The translations under genes were made by a program, and so were the position numbers. 64,000 nt of DNA, taken from Anadara kagoshimensis (Eukaryota; Mollusca; Bivalvia; Arcoida; Arcidae). This document shows, piece after piece, positions 54,301 through 63,671 of this stretch. How positions within the stretch are numbered: position 1 is the stretch's first letter; each line of letters opens with the position of its first letter. The DNA is taken from NCBI GenBank assembly GCA_021292105.1, contig CM037863.1, positions 7,830,442 through 7,894,441 on the forward strand, given 5' to 3'. Under the pieces are notes generated by a model. The model did no database searches, had not been told where the DNA came from, and was given only the letters and a program-made list of their open reading frames with translations.

Positions 54301-55036
54301 CGCGATGTCCAATTTGCATAACTCCTACGGTAACAAACTCATGAATTATGGTCAACGTTTAAGTATATTTTGTTGAAGAAGATATTTCGGTGACATGTAA
54401 ATTCTTACGTCAAGGTGAAAAAACGAGTGATTTCACACACAGTATATGAAAAATATATGTGACTTAGCGTTTAGACATATATTTTTTGATATGTAATATA
54501 TTGAAACATACAGTCGAACCTGTCTCAAAGACATACTCTATATAAAGGCCATTTGCTATAAAAGGCTAGTAAAATTGTATCCCTTCTCCCCCTTATCTAT
54601 GTTATTTAAACCTGTAAATATATAAGGGTCACTTTTCCATTTTGGCCACTTTTTCTTGTCTCATTTTTGGCCTCTATATACAGATTTGACAGTATGACAT
54701 CATGACATATTTGACATCATGGCATATTTGACGTCATGAAATATTTGATGTAAAACCTTTTTCGCTGATTAAATATTTCTGGTTTATTTTGCAGGATCTG
54801 CATGCATAGCCGGAGTCAAATTCTATAAAGACAATTATAGGAAAATCCTAAGTTCTACTTTCACTTCGCTTCTTGAAATCTACCCGGATGTCTATGAGTT
54901 AACTTGGGCACCGTATATGTGTATTGCTTCCGGTTCTATGTATACTGTGGTTGGCATGGTACTAGTTGTGGATGTTGTGATAAGCGCAGCAAAGAAGAAG
55001 AAATCTGTATTGCCTACTATAAAGGTAGATAATTGA
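48382..55036 (+). CDS. Four-transmembrane protein with claudin/PMP22-like topology, three exons
   Basis: Exons 48382-48610, 53490-53651 and 54795-55036; donors GTAAGT and GTAAAT, acceptors TTTCAG and TTGCAG, all phase 1, giving 210 aa. Predicted membrane helices: 9-31, 83-105, 118-140 and 169-194. The first extracellular loop (about 32-80) contains W36, W48 and NLW (53-55), reminiscent of the W..GLW of claudins, but the paired loop cysteines of claudins are absent. A short intracellular turn joins helices 2 and 3 (NKVAMNPKIQ). The basic tail KKKK (197-200) is cytoplasmic. The best description is a claudin-2/PMP22-like tetraspan membrane protein; a role in cell contacts or membrane organisation is only inferred. 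Exon 1 begins at the first ATG of the open frame, which directly precedes helix 1. Intron 1 (4.9 kb) holds SINEs, a LINE fragment, foldback repeats and a partial second copy of exon 2. Confidence 0.85.
48725..49010 (-). repeat. SINE fragment, antisense, in intron 1 of the four-TM gene
   Basis: GATTTTACGTCCAAGTAAAG, CACATGGAGACGCCACCAGA, GTAGGGAGGGTTCTTTAACG and CAAGTCTTGGTCAG mirror 36135-36345. The head is replaced by a family C SINE. Confidence 0.6.
49013..49310 (+). repeat. SINE family C, second copy
   Basis: GTCTCTCACCGTTGTGAGTT + CGAGTCCCGCTCGGACCACA, then GAATTTTCCTTGCCGTTGGC and GTCGCCCTGAGTGCGCGCTA to CAATATTCAACCAACCAACC. It is shortened relative to 45008-45376 by a deletion after TATAATGGACTG. 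Confidence 0.8.
49315..49555. other. Intronic sequence, nothing recognised
   Basis: No recognisable feature between the SINE and the LINE tail. Confidence 0.35.
49556..50515 (-). mobile_element. 5'-truncated LINE (non-LTR retrotransposon), reverse-transcriptase C-terminal part
   Basis: One minus-strand frame runs from about 50510 to 49653. It encodes RT palm motifs (QGCLLSPLLFNLCIDWLIKT, then the catalytic FADDIALLAQ), followed by the thumb/C-terminal region (VGDFTYLGSKI, RWRWIGHVLRM, RGRPKETWRRS). The N-terminal endonuclease and first RT blocks are absent. The frame closes slightly early, then ~95 bp of 3' end leads to a TTAC-repeat tail. The truncated start and repeat tail are typical of LINE insertion. 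Clade (RTE-, CR1- or Nimb-like) cannot be fixed. It is dead for transposition. Confidence 0.9.
50516..51060. other. Intronic sequence with a SINE A head
   Basis: At 50908-50970 GACCTTAGTGGTCGAGCGGT + TTAAAGCACCCACTTGCTGA is a tRNA-like SINE head without body. An AT-rich palindromic stretch (TTTTCGCGGT ... ACCGCGAAAA) covers about 50711-50855 and may be another MITE. Confidence 0.5.
51066..51246. repeat. Foldback repeat R reduced to its two arms
   Basis: AATCAAAAACGAATAAACTA + ATCCATGTCCGAATCACAAT (left) is mirrored by AGTTTTTACTTTGCTTTAGG + GGACATGGATTTGTATGTTA (right), with almost no centre. This shows that family R ends are inverted repeats. Confidence 0.8.
51250..52470. other. Intronic sequence with a hAT-like relic
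   Basis: Near 51622-51702, AAGGGAGCATGTTCCCGGAC ... GGCTACGCCACTAATTCC resembles one hAT-type terminus. No gene is recognised in the remainder. Confidence 0.4.
52474..52632. mobile_element. MITE family T, third copy
   Basis: AAGTCCAGACTTTATTAGGT, CGACGCCTAATAAAGTCAAA and TGAATTCTGGACTTTATTTA retain the inverted pattern of the family, with an end TTTTTGGAGTTGTTA. Confidence 0.6.
52715..53150 (+). repeat. Foldback repeat R, one long arm
   Basis: The most complete arm in the window: CCTGCTTCTCCTGCTTATGG, GGGATATTGCAAGCTGAGGC, TTATGGCCGTCATCGCAGTA, CATGTTCCTTTCACTC, GGAGGTGCTTACCCTTC, GGTGGAAGTTCACGTGTTTA, TTTTTACTTTGCTTCTGTAT. The 88-codon plus frame inside is not conserved between copies and is not called. 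Confidence 0.75.
53170..53222. repeat. Poly-A (26 nt) and AAAT microsatellite
   Basis: An A run at 53181-53206 is followed by (TAAA)n. Its position just after an R arm suggests slippage rather than a retroposon tail. Confidence 0.8.
53262..53434 (+). pseudogene. Diverged partial duplicate of four-TM exon 2 and its acceptor
   Basis: This is a copy, offset by about 193 bp, of 53451-53610: intron sequence CTCAAGCATGCGCATAATGA, an acceptor TTTTACAG at 53310, then codons matching residues KMQVIYM..TGFG.TVV.F.LI.VSSF of exon 2. In the phase used by exon 1 it reaches a TAA at 53421-53423 where the true exon has AAA. Homology ends shortly after, with no donor at the equivalent place. Inclusion would truncate the protein after helix 2. 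It is most likely a decayed exon copy; rare use as a poison exon cannot be excluded. Confidence 0.85.
53965..54056 (+). pseudogene. Duplicate of the exon 2 end and the start of intron 2
   Basis: AATGGCTGTCATAAAATAAT + TTATCGGAGGTAAATATCGG + TAGTAGAAACCGATGTGTTA repeats 53620-53700, including the exon|GTAAAT boundary. The exonic part is too short and lacks an acceptor, so it is not a usable exon. It is followed at once by a Q MITE end. Confidence 0.8.
54056..54170. mobile_element. MITE Q, left part
   Basis: AGTACAAATCTGTCGAAAGT + TCAACACAAAGCTACCAAAT + TAGTGTCGACC is a Q left end. The right end is not found. Confidence 0.55.
54511..54698. mobile_element. MITE P in intron 2 of the four-TM gene
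   Basis: TACAGTCGAACCTGTCTCAA at the left and TATACAGATTTGACAGTATG at the right, with degenerate internal AAGGCCATTTGC blocks. It is followed by a small TGACATCATG repeat (54698-54745). Confidence 0.7.
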
Positions 55037-56390
55037 ATAAGACATTATTCACATTTAAGGAAAATGAAAGAAGTCGTCTGAAGGCAGATAATTCTTTCAG
55101 ACGTGTTTAACATTCATGGAAGAAAAGAAGAGTTTTTATCAAATATAATGCGGGATTTGACGTGCTTTATTATAAAATATTTTAGATTAATTGTGTGCTA
55201 TATTTACATCAAATATCAGTGATTATTATAATTTGTTTGTTAGTATTTTGAACATTTTGTATCCTAAATTAATATCTTACAATTTGCAAATGCGAATCTA
55301 GTTTCCTAATACTAGTTGTTTCATCATATCGGATTTGCCATTGATAAATTTCGTAAGCGGTTCGACCGGACATATTTTCTTTTTCGTAAGCGACATTCCT
55401 GATAAAAGTTCTTTCGCAACAGCTTTTATCATGTAGAAAATTTACTTTTGTGATGTCATAGATAAAGAAACAGACAGGTTGTCAAGCGTGGCTTATTCAA
55501 TTCGTTGGAAATAGTAACTGTTCCCAGTGCCTTTGTTGAAAATTGTGATACAAAATATAATTTATATACATAACGGATGATACAACTCACTGGAATTGAT
55601 AATAGCTCCGAGTTAAAATCTACTGGACAAAATAACCCCAACTTTTATTTAAACTTCCAATGTGTATTGGATAGCTTGGTAACTAAAAGTAACTTTCACA
55701 ATTACAAATGCTTAAGGAAATCTACTGGACAAACAACAAAATCTTTATTTTGAAATGAATTTGCAATGCGTATGGTATAAAAGCCTGGTAACTTAAAGTT
55801 ATTTAAGGAATACGAATACGTATCGTCACTGCGTAACTCAAAGCTTAACGGTAACTTGGAAAGAAATCGAAGCTTCCTTAACGGTTACAAATAATATAAT
55901 ATATCTAAACATGCAGCCTTTACTAACCCAATCTGTTTAAATGGGAAAATACATGACGGCCCGGGATTTAAGTCCAGTTCAGGTTTCGAGCCTTGATTTT
56001 TTTCTGAATTATCTGTGATATACTAGAATAGGCAAACAATATTGACCTGTCCGCTCGACCTTTCATTAATAAATGTCATACAGGAGAACCTACCCAATAC
56101 AAGGGTTGTTTTGTTATTCGCAGTTAATACATAAACAATGGATGTTACCATTTGTGCGTACGAATTAAACAGCTGAGTTCCCTATACATGTGCAGGTACA
56201 TAATAAATAATTAAAGAAAGGGTCAACCGGACAGGTTAAAATTGTTTACCTATACTAGTAACTTCAATTTGCAAATCGGTATTTAAAAATGTGTTTATAC
56301 CAGTTTTAAGTAGAGTAGATGTACTTGAACCTTCTTTAACTTATATACTTTTTACAACAATCTTGAGTTATTTATAAGCTTATTCTGATT
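55037..56390. other. 3' flank of the four-TM gene
   Basis: Expected 3' UTR; no canonical AATAAA was found within about 300 bp of the stop. A small duplication (ATCTACTGGACAAA near 55617 and 55721) is present. No other feature is recognised. Confidence 0.35.
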
Positions 56391-56394
56391 CATG

Positions 56395-57240
56395 TATTTC
56401 AAACAAACATACTGATACATGTCCAAATCGCAATCCCAACGCAAAGTAAAAGCAAACTTACTAATCCATGTCCAAATCATAATCCAAAAGCAAATTAAAA
56501 ACTTCGAAACTGACAAATTAGGTTAAACAAGTGAACTTCCACCGGGGAAGTGATAGGCCAGGTGTGCCCCAGAAGAGTAAGCACCTCTTGCAATACATGA
56601 TTATAAATTAAGAGTGAAAAGTAACATGGGATTATGGGACGTCAAATATATCCAGGACAATCCTAGGCACAGAGACATCAAACATATCAACAATATTGTA
56701 AGTCTAAGCTTGCAATATCCCTGTATCAACAATTTATTTGTGAGTAGCTTGATTTGTTGTATAATGTTTCCATAGTGGGAAGAAGCTCTATCATATCGTA
56801 TAAATTACAAAACAAATACACTATAAGCAGGAGAAGCGGGTTTTTCACTCCATAGAAAAAGAACATAAGAAATATAAAAATTGAAGTATTCACGTTCGTC
56901 ATACAGCTGTCGTGGGTGTCATAATTGAGGTAAAAATCTAAATATGAATACCAAGCAGAAGATAAAAAAAACTTATCTTTTATTTCAAGCTCACTAGGAT
57001 AGATGGCATTCACATAGTGTCCAAATTTTGAATATAATATTTGACACCTCATAGTTTCACATATCTTTCATTCTCAATTTTGAATTAACATAACGGGTGT
57101 AGCTAGCTAAAATAGGATGTGCTTACCCTTCCTGAGAACCTTGTCTTACTTCAATAGTGAACATTCACATGTTCAACAAATTCTATAAACTGAGCTTTGA
57201 TTAATTATTTAAAGTATTGTTTTAGGTTGATTTGATATAA
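56395..57240. repeat. Foldback repeat R, two-armed copy
   Basis: The left arm is antisense (AAACAAACATACTGATACAT, GGTTAAACAAGTGAACTTCC, AACATGGGATTATGGGACGT). The right arm is sense (CATATCTTTCATTCTCAATT, GGTGTAGCTAGCTAAAATAG, GTGCTTACCCTTC). The centre from 56739 also forms the start of the segmental duplication. Confidence 0.65.
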
Positions 57241-58451
57241 AATACATGTTGGTGCTTTTTTCATTTCATTTGGATTATCACATGTTTTGTCCAAGCACTA
57301 CTGATGAGGAATTTTATTCCGAAATGGTGCTGTTAAATTTAAAAAAGAAATGTTTTTAAAATAATTTTAACCACTGGGCTTGTATCTCTGCTGGAGGAGT
57401 GAACATCCCCGGGGATATCGTTAACTCAACAGGCAATACTTTGCATTGGCAGATAAGCAGTGTAAATCAAAGTTTTGCAATATTAATCCGTTTTCATTCG
57501 GAATTTTCGCGATATTCTATTGTGTGCCACTCATTTAAAATCGTAAGCATGTAAATAAAATCGCCTTTCTTTGTCATGTACTGAATTACCTGTGAACTGC
57601 GTGCTATATTTTAACCATGTTATCTGTGCACATTAATTTCTTAATTTTTTGTAACTCGCAAATTGCTCGAAAATAACTCGCAACAATTCTATGTTTTTTC
57701 ATGAATATTTAGACCAACTTTACGTACCCATTGATGAAAAAGTTCAAGTGTATCCTTGGTAGATAGATGTATGATTTTATTACTACTTGTTTGTTTTGAT
57801 TTGAAATAAAATGCGATATCTTATCAATTTTTTTTGTAGTTAAATAATTGACAGATCGCCGGCCACGCCCACTATGTTCCGACAAAGGGTCGACATGTTT
57901 GAATTACACGCAAAAAAATTGAATTTTCGGCCTGAATTTTGCTGTTAAATGACGTCACTGACACTAGAACGTCATTAGTTACCATGTTGCTGCTTTGGTA
58001 CCGTGATGGCGACCAGTGTCGGAACATAGTGGGCGTGGTCGGCGGCGATATATCAATTCACACAGCAGTACAGTCACTTCTATCGAAGTCACTGTGAATA
58101 TGAGGCACATTTATGAAAGACAATTCACTCATTTTTAGACAGGATGTGGTTACCCTTCTAGAATACCCGGCTTCACTTTCCTGCAAGTTTTCGAAGTTTT
58201 AACTTTGCGTTTAGAATTACGATGAAGCGGTATGTTTTGTGTTTGATTGATATTTTATGCCTTTTGTTAATTTCTTGAAATTTAGTTTAGGTAAATTTAA
58301 TGTCACCCCCGGATTTCAGAAAATCGGACGTCACATGGTGACATTACGTGAGCGGTTAACATTACGAAGAAAGTCACATGCGCAAACAAACTGCGTATAC
58401 ATACGGTTCGAACGCATTCGTCTTCTAAATCAGTAAAACGCTTTTTTAAAG
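56739..58451 (+). repeat. Tandem segmental duplication, copy 1 (1.71 kb)
   Basis: Begins GTGAGTAGCTTGATTTGTTG and ends at AAACGCTTTTTTAAAG. Copy 2 begins at 58540, about 1.8 kb away. The two align end to end with scattered substitutions and small indels (about 95% identical by eye). It contains half of an R repeat and one complete MITE S (57846-58058). A 108-codon minus ORF at 56726-57052 is not preserved in copy 2, which argues against coding. Confidence 0.92.
57846..58058. mobile_element. MITE family S, complete copy
   Basis: 213 bp. Left end AATTGACAGATCGCCGGCCA + CGCCCACTATGTTCCGACA; right end TGTCGGAACATAGTGGGCGT + GGTCGGCGGCGATATATCAATT (read by position). Inner TGACGTCACTGACACTAGAA. 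The inverted ends are about 38 bp. Non-coding. Confidence 0.85.
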
Positions 58452-58539
58452 GTCACCGGTCACCAAATTTATCAATTTTGTATTTTGCATTCCAATGGGT
58501 AGAATAGTCAATATTGATATGTCTGACGGTTTCCCACGT

Positions 58540-60247
58540 GTGAGTAGCTTAATTTGTTGTATAATGTTTCCATATTGGGAAGAAGCTCTATCATATCGTA
58601 TTAATCAAAAAACATATACACTATAAGCAGGAGAAGCGGGTTTTTCACTGCATAGACAAAGAACATAAGAAATATAAAAATTGAAGTAATCACGTTTGTC
58701 ATACAGCTTTTGTGGGTGTCATATTTGAGGTAAATATGAAGCAGAAAATAAAAAAATCAGTCGTATCTTTTATTTCAAACTCACTAGGATAGATAGCATT
58801 CACATAGTCTCCAAATTCTGGATTGTGTATAATATTTGACACCCAATAGTTCCACGTACCTTTCATTCTCAATATTGATTTAACATAACGGGTGTAGCTA
58901 GATAATATAGGATGTGCATACCCTTGTCTTACTTCCGTAGTGAAAATTCACATGTTCAACAAATTCCATAAACTGAACTTTGAATAATTATTCGAAGTAT
59001 TGCTTTAGGTTGATTTGATATAAAATACATTTTGGTCTTTTTTTCATTTTATTTGGATTATCACATGTTTTGTCCAAGCACTACTGATGAGGAATTTTAT
59101 TTCGAAATGGTGCTGTTAAATTTAAAAAAGAAATGTTTTTAAAATAATTTTAACCACTGGGCTTGTATCTCTGCTAGAGGAGTGAACATCCCCGGAGATA
59201 TCGTTAACTCAACAGGCAATACTTTGCATTGCCAGATAAGCAGTGTAAATCAAAGTTAAACATGTTTTGCAATATTAATCCCTTTTCATTTGGAATTTTC
59301 GTGATATTCTTTTGTGTGCCACTCATTTAAAATCGTAAGCATGTAAATAAAATCGCCTTTCTTTGTCATGTACTTAATTACCTGTGAACTGCGTGCTATA
59401 TTTGAACCATGTTATCTGTGCACATTAATTTCGTAATTTTTTGTAACTCGCAAATTGCTCGAAAATAACTCGCAACAATTCTATGTTTTTTCATGTATAT
59501 TAATACCAACTTTACGTACCCATTGATGAAAAAGTTTCAAGTGTATCCTTGGTAGATAGATGTATGATTTTATTGATTTTATTATTACTTGTTTGTTTTA
59601 ATTTGAAATAAAATGCGATATCTTATCATTTTTTTGTAGTTAAATAATTGACAGATCGCCGGCCACGCCCACTATGTTCCGATAAAGGGTTGACATGTTT
59701 GAATTACACGCAAAAAGAATGAAAATTCGGCCTGAATTGTGCGGTTAAATGACGTCACTGACACTAGAACGTCATTAGTTACCATGTTGCTGCTTTGGTA
59801 CCGTGATGGCGGCCAGTGTCGGAACATAGTGGGCGTGGTCGGCGGCGATATGTCAATTCACACAGCAGTACAGTCACTACTATCGAAGTCACTGTGAATA
59901 TGAGGCACATTTATGAAAGACAATTCACTCATTTTTAGACAGGATGTGGTTACCCTTCTAGAATACCCGGCTTCACTTTCCTGCAAGTTTTTGAAGTTTT
60001 AACTTTGCTTTTGGAATTACGATGAAGCGGTATGTTTTGTGTTTGATTGATATTTTATGCCTTTTGTTAATTTATTGAAATTTAGTTTAGGTAAATTTAA
60101 TGTCACCCCCGGATTTCAGAAAATCGAACGTCACAGGGTGACATTACGTGAGCGGTTAACATTACGAAGAAAGTCACATGCGCAAACAAACTGCGTATAC
60201 GGTTCGAACGCATTCGTCTTCTAAATCAGTAAAACGCTTTTTTAAAG
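58540..60247 (+). repeat. Tandem segmental duplication, copy 2 (1.71 kb)
   Basis: Homologous throughout to 56739-58451, with the MITE S at 59646-59858 in the same place, so the MITE predates the duplication. The 88-bp linker 58452-58539 is unique. A short TATTGATTTTAT duplication (near 59570-59582) distinguishes this copy. Confidence 0.92.
59646..59858. mobile_element. MITE family S within duplication copy 2
   Basis: Same structure and length as 57846-58058, with a handful of substitutions. Confidence 0.85.
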
Positions 60248-60378
60248 TTATGTTAAATATGATTAATGTTACAAGCGTCTCACAACTTCCTTACGGACGA
60301 CAGTCATGACTGTCATGCTTTCAATCCAGTACATTTTGGTTGCACAGTATAATAAAACCAACAATCGGTATAATAAAA

Positions 60379-60490
60379 TAAATATTACATTTCTTCTGAA
60401 AAGGTGACAGTCCATATTCGCGTCGTGTATCAATGAAATTTTTCGGAGTGACAATATGGACTGTCACCCTATCAGAAATGTAATATTTAT
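60379..60490. repeat. Near-perfect 41-bp-arm hairpin
   Basis: ATAAATATTACATTTCTTCT + GAAAAGGTGACAGTCCATAT is mirrored by ATATGGACTGTCACCCTATC + AGAAATGTAATATTTAT, with a loop of about 31 nt. It could be a tiny palindromic MITE or, if transcribed, a hairpin RNA. The 61-codon minus frame crossing it is not called. Confidence 0.8.
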
Positions 60491-60536
60491 ATATTGTTCA
60501 CTTACAGCGTTTAGTAAGACGACGGTTCCACTTTAA

Positions 60537-61837
60537 GGCCAAGTGGTACAAATGGATGCTGACGTTACGCACGGCGTGTACAAATCTATGCACTTTGATG
60601 ATATTATTCTAAGTCCTAATTTAAAGGGACTGTAATAGTTTTGATAAATATCTTGCAGGCAATAAAATACATAATATCTGTCGATTAAAAATATTAATGA
60701 AAATATACAAGAAAAGTAACATAAATACGATACACGGATAAATTCAACAGATGTCACTGAAGATTTTCCTTTTTATACCTTCAATTGATAAGAAAGTTTT
60801 TTTCACAAAATTTAATTGATGATATCTTTTTTAATATTGTTTTGATTTTCAAAATTCTTTCAGATTTTAAAAATTAAAAATTTTCATATTTTTTTTTATA
60901 CACTATGACTTTTAAAATTGATTTGCAATAACGTCATGACACTTTATACCGAAATATGGGGTGTATCTGCAGAATTGCGTACGGAATTTCTGAGTGCCAT
61001 ATTTTCGAGCTCGGTGGTTTTGAACAGTAACATACTTTGGTCAAGTAAATGTTTTGAATTATAATGATTTCTTCACACCAGTCAAGATTTTGTCAAAATA
61101 GTTCAATATCTATTTCATGTTTCAAATGTAGCCATTGATAATATTTCCCGACTCTGATCAGCCCGTATTCTTGCATTTTCGAAGTATCATCATTCACCTT
61201 TATTTCGGATGATAAGTCCTTGTTCTTCTGCTATTCAAAGTAATAATGTTTCTGAATATTATTTATTATTATTTCATAGTGACTGGGAATATAAAATAAT
61301 TTAATTGATGAAGTAATTTGTATACAAATAATAAAATTAATATATTTACAGCACAAACACAACACTCTTAGTTTACGACATGGTAACGTAAAATTTTGCA
61401 TGTTTGCCGATCCTTTAGCAATATCGTCAAAAATCGTGACGTGTTTGTTAATTTTGGTCATATTTTTGCATCAAATTTCGTCTTTAACTTTTTATACCGA
61501 AAAATCAAGCAAGGTGACATGTATTTCTTTACATTTTCAGAAAATTTAAATTCAGAACTACATTATGTTAGTTTTTTTTTTGTTTTTAAAAAAAGTGTAG
61601 GACAATCTGTTATTTTTCTTCACTTTTCCCAATTTTTCAGAGCCTGAAAAATGCAATTTCCCATTAATCCTATGTTAAAATCCCGACTTTTTTTACATTT
61701 TTGACGCTTTATAGCTAAAAAAAGTAAAAAGGTGACCCCTATATTTTTTTTACATTTTCAGATGCGCCTCAAAAAGTTTAACAGATGTGGAAAAAATCAG
61801 AAACTTGTAGGATAGTGCCCATTTTTACCACTTGGCC
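60537..61837. mobile_element. 1.3-kb TIR element flanked by TTAA
   Basis: The left end GGCCAAGTGGTACAAATGG (60537) matches the inverse of the right end (CCATTTTTACCACTTGGCC, ending 61837) with one mismatch. TTAA lies on both sides (60533-60536 and 61838-61841). A TTAA duplication is the hallmark of piggyBac-type integration. The interior has no transposase, only short AT-rich frames, so it is non-autonomous if real. Confidence 0.6.
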
Positions 61838-61844
61838 TTAAACT

Positions 61845-62605
61845 ATCATAGCCACTGTCGTTGTTAGAGTGAATTATGCCTAATCAAAACAATCCTATTT
61901 ACTTGAATAAAGTTCGGCGAATTTTACATACTTCAGTCATAACGGGGAATTGCACAGTGGCTGTGATAGTTGTAACACGCGACATTTGTATACTATCTCT
62001 GCACAGAGTTAATGTTGACGATAGACATGTTTTAAACAAGGGAATGACTTATAATGATGTAATGCGTCACGAATTAAATTACTTATATAGCCGTTTAGAA
62101 GCAATATGCATTTGCGGTTACTATGAATTATTTTAAGGGTGGAAAATGTTGTTACTAAAGAAATTTTACATTTCCAAAATGGTAATTTTACACCTGAAGT
62201 GACATTATTCGGTTACGCATTGTATCTGATTCACAAAAGGATCCATCTTTCCGAAAGGTTAAAAAATGTAAAACCTCCATAGCCTCAGCGTTTTACTATG
62301 TGTAGAGATAGCATATGGATACTGCAGATGCGAGCAGCAATTTCTCGTTACCTCTAGGTTAGTATGTGAAAATCTCTAACTTTATTCAAATTAATATCAG
62401 TCTCTGAAAATTAAGCACACTCACTGTCACAAACACAGTTACTCTAGCAAGTTACAAATTGAAGTCAGATGGCCATCATATTGCAGTTACTGGATTTCAA
62501 ATGTAATAGCAAAAAAGCAAAGTGTTAATTTTACAGCACTAGCCGATCTTTCAGAAAACAATAGAAAACAATATCAGTGGTGCTTGGACTGAAATTGTGA
62601 AACCA
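61845..62605. other. Intergenic, nothing supported
   Basis: An 86-codon plus frame at 61876-62136 is open but has no recognisable domain, signal peptide or splice context. Left uncalled. Confidence 0.35.
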
Positions 62606-62609
62606 AATC

Positions 62610-63482
62610 AAAAACAAAGATAATAATCCATGTCCGAATCAAAATCCAGGAACAAGGTAAAAACTTTGAAACCGACATCTTGGGTTAAACACGTGAACTT
62701 CCACCAGGGAAGTGAGACCGGATGCTCCGGAAGGTTAAGTCCCTCCTGTTAAGCTAGCTACACTCGCCTTGTTTGTAATCAAAATTGAGTGACTATGGTA
62801 TGTCAAATATATCGAGGACAATCCTCGACAGAGACATCAAACCTATCAACAATACTGTGATGACGGCCACAAAACTTTTTGAGGGCCCTGATAAGCCTAA
62901 AAATATCCAAATGACAAAAATATCTTTCACCAAATTTTGCTATTTATAATAATAATTATAATAAGAAGAAAACTTTAATTTTTAGGATTTCAGATTTTAA
63001 GCAGCAGTACTTTTAGACAATAGCTCATAAAAGGAAGAAAGATGAAACTTAAAACACCGCAATTTTGCAGCTGTTAACGCAACGAAAAATTGAAAAATGA
63101 CAAAAAAGCAATAACAAATATTTAAAAAAGCACATCAAGGAACCACTGAATATACAATTTTCCTTTTTACGGGAACAAAATACATAATTATATACTAAAT
63201 TGTGATCTTTTTTTAGATTTTCAAAAGCCCTCAAAGAGTTTACTGACGTCATTAGAATATTGTTGTAAAGTACAATGTCGCTGTATAAAAATTATTCCGG
63301 ATATATTTCACATTCAAAAGTGCCATGTTTCTTTCATTCTGATTTTACACGCAGTGTATCTTGTTAGCTAGACCGGGTGTTTACCTGTCCGGAGCACCCG
63401 GTCTTACTTCCTCGAAGAAAGTTTAACGTTAGTTGGTATTGTGATTTGGTCTGTGTGGTTTGCTTGTATTTGATTAGATATT
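62610..63482. repeat. Foldback repeat R, complete two-armed copy
   Basis: The left arm is antisense (ATAATCCATGTCCGAATCAA, GGTTAAACACGTGAACTTCC, GATGACGGCCACAAAACTTT). The centre is AT-rich. The right arm is sense (CAAAAGCCCTCAAAGAGTTT, TGCCATGTTTCTTTCATTCT, GGTATTGTGATTTGGTCTGT, TTGCTTGTATTTGATT). Arms are about 290 bp. No transposase; large inverted repeats fit a foldback-type element. Confidence 0.75.
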
Positions 63483-63489
63483 TTTTCCT

Positions 63490-63670
63490 TTGAAAAAATG
63501 AAACTTAACAATCTTTGCCATGTAAACTAACATTAGAATTGAATCTATGCGGCAAAATATAAGTCGCTGTTGATATTAATTTACACTAAACACTTCTTTA
63601 TTATGATATATTTTGACATAAAACCTGATGAAACATGATGAACAAGTGAAAACGTAGTCTCGACATCTTT
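63490..63670. other. AT-rich spacer between foldback copies
   Basis: Nothing recognised. Confidence 0.35.
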
Positions 63671-63671
63671 A

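Noticed and set aside
56726-57052. 108-codon minus-strand frame as a gene
   Set aside because: Not preserved in the second copy of the segmental duplication and lies in a foldback repeat.
61876-62136. 86-codon plus-strand frame as a gene
   Set aside because: Composition is plausible but there is no domain, signal or splice context; insufficient support.
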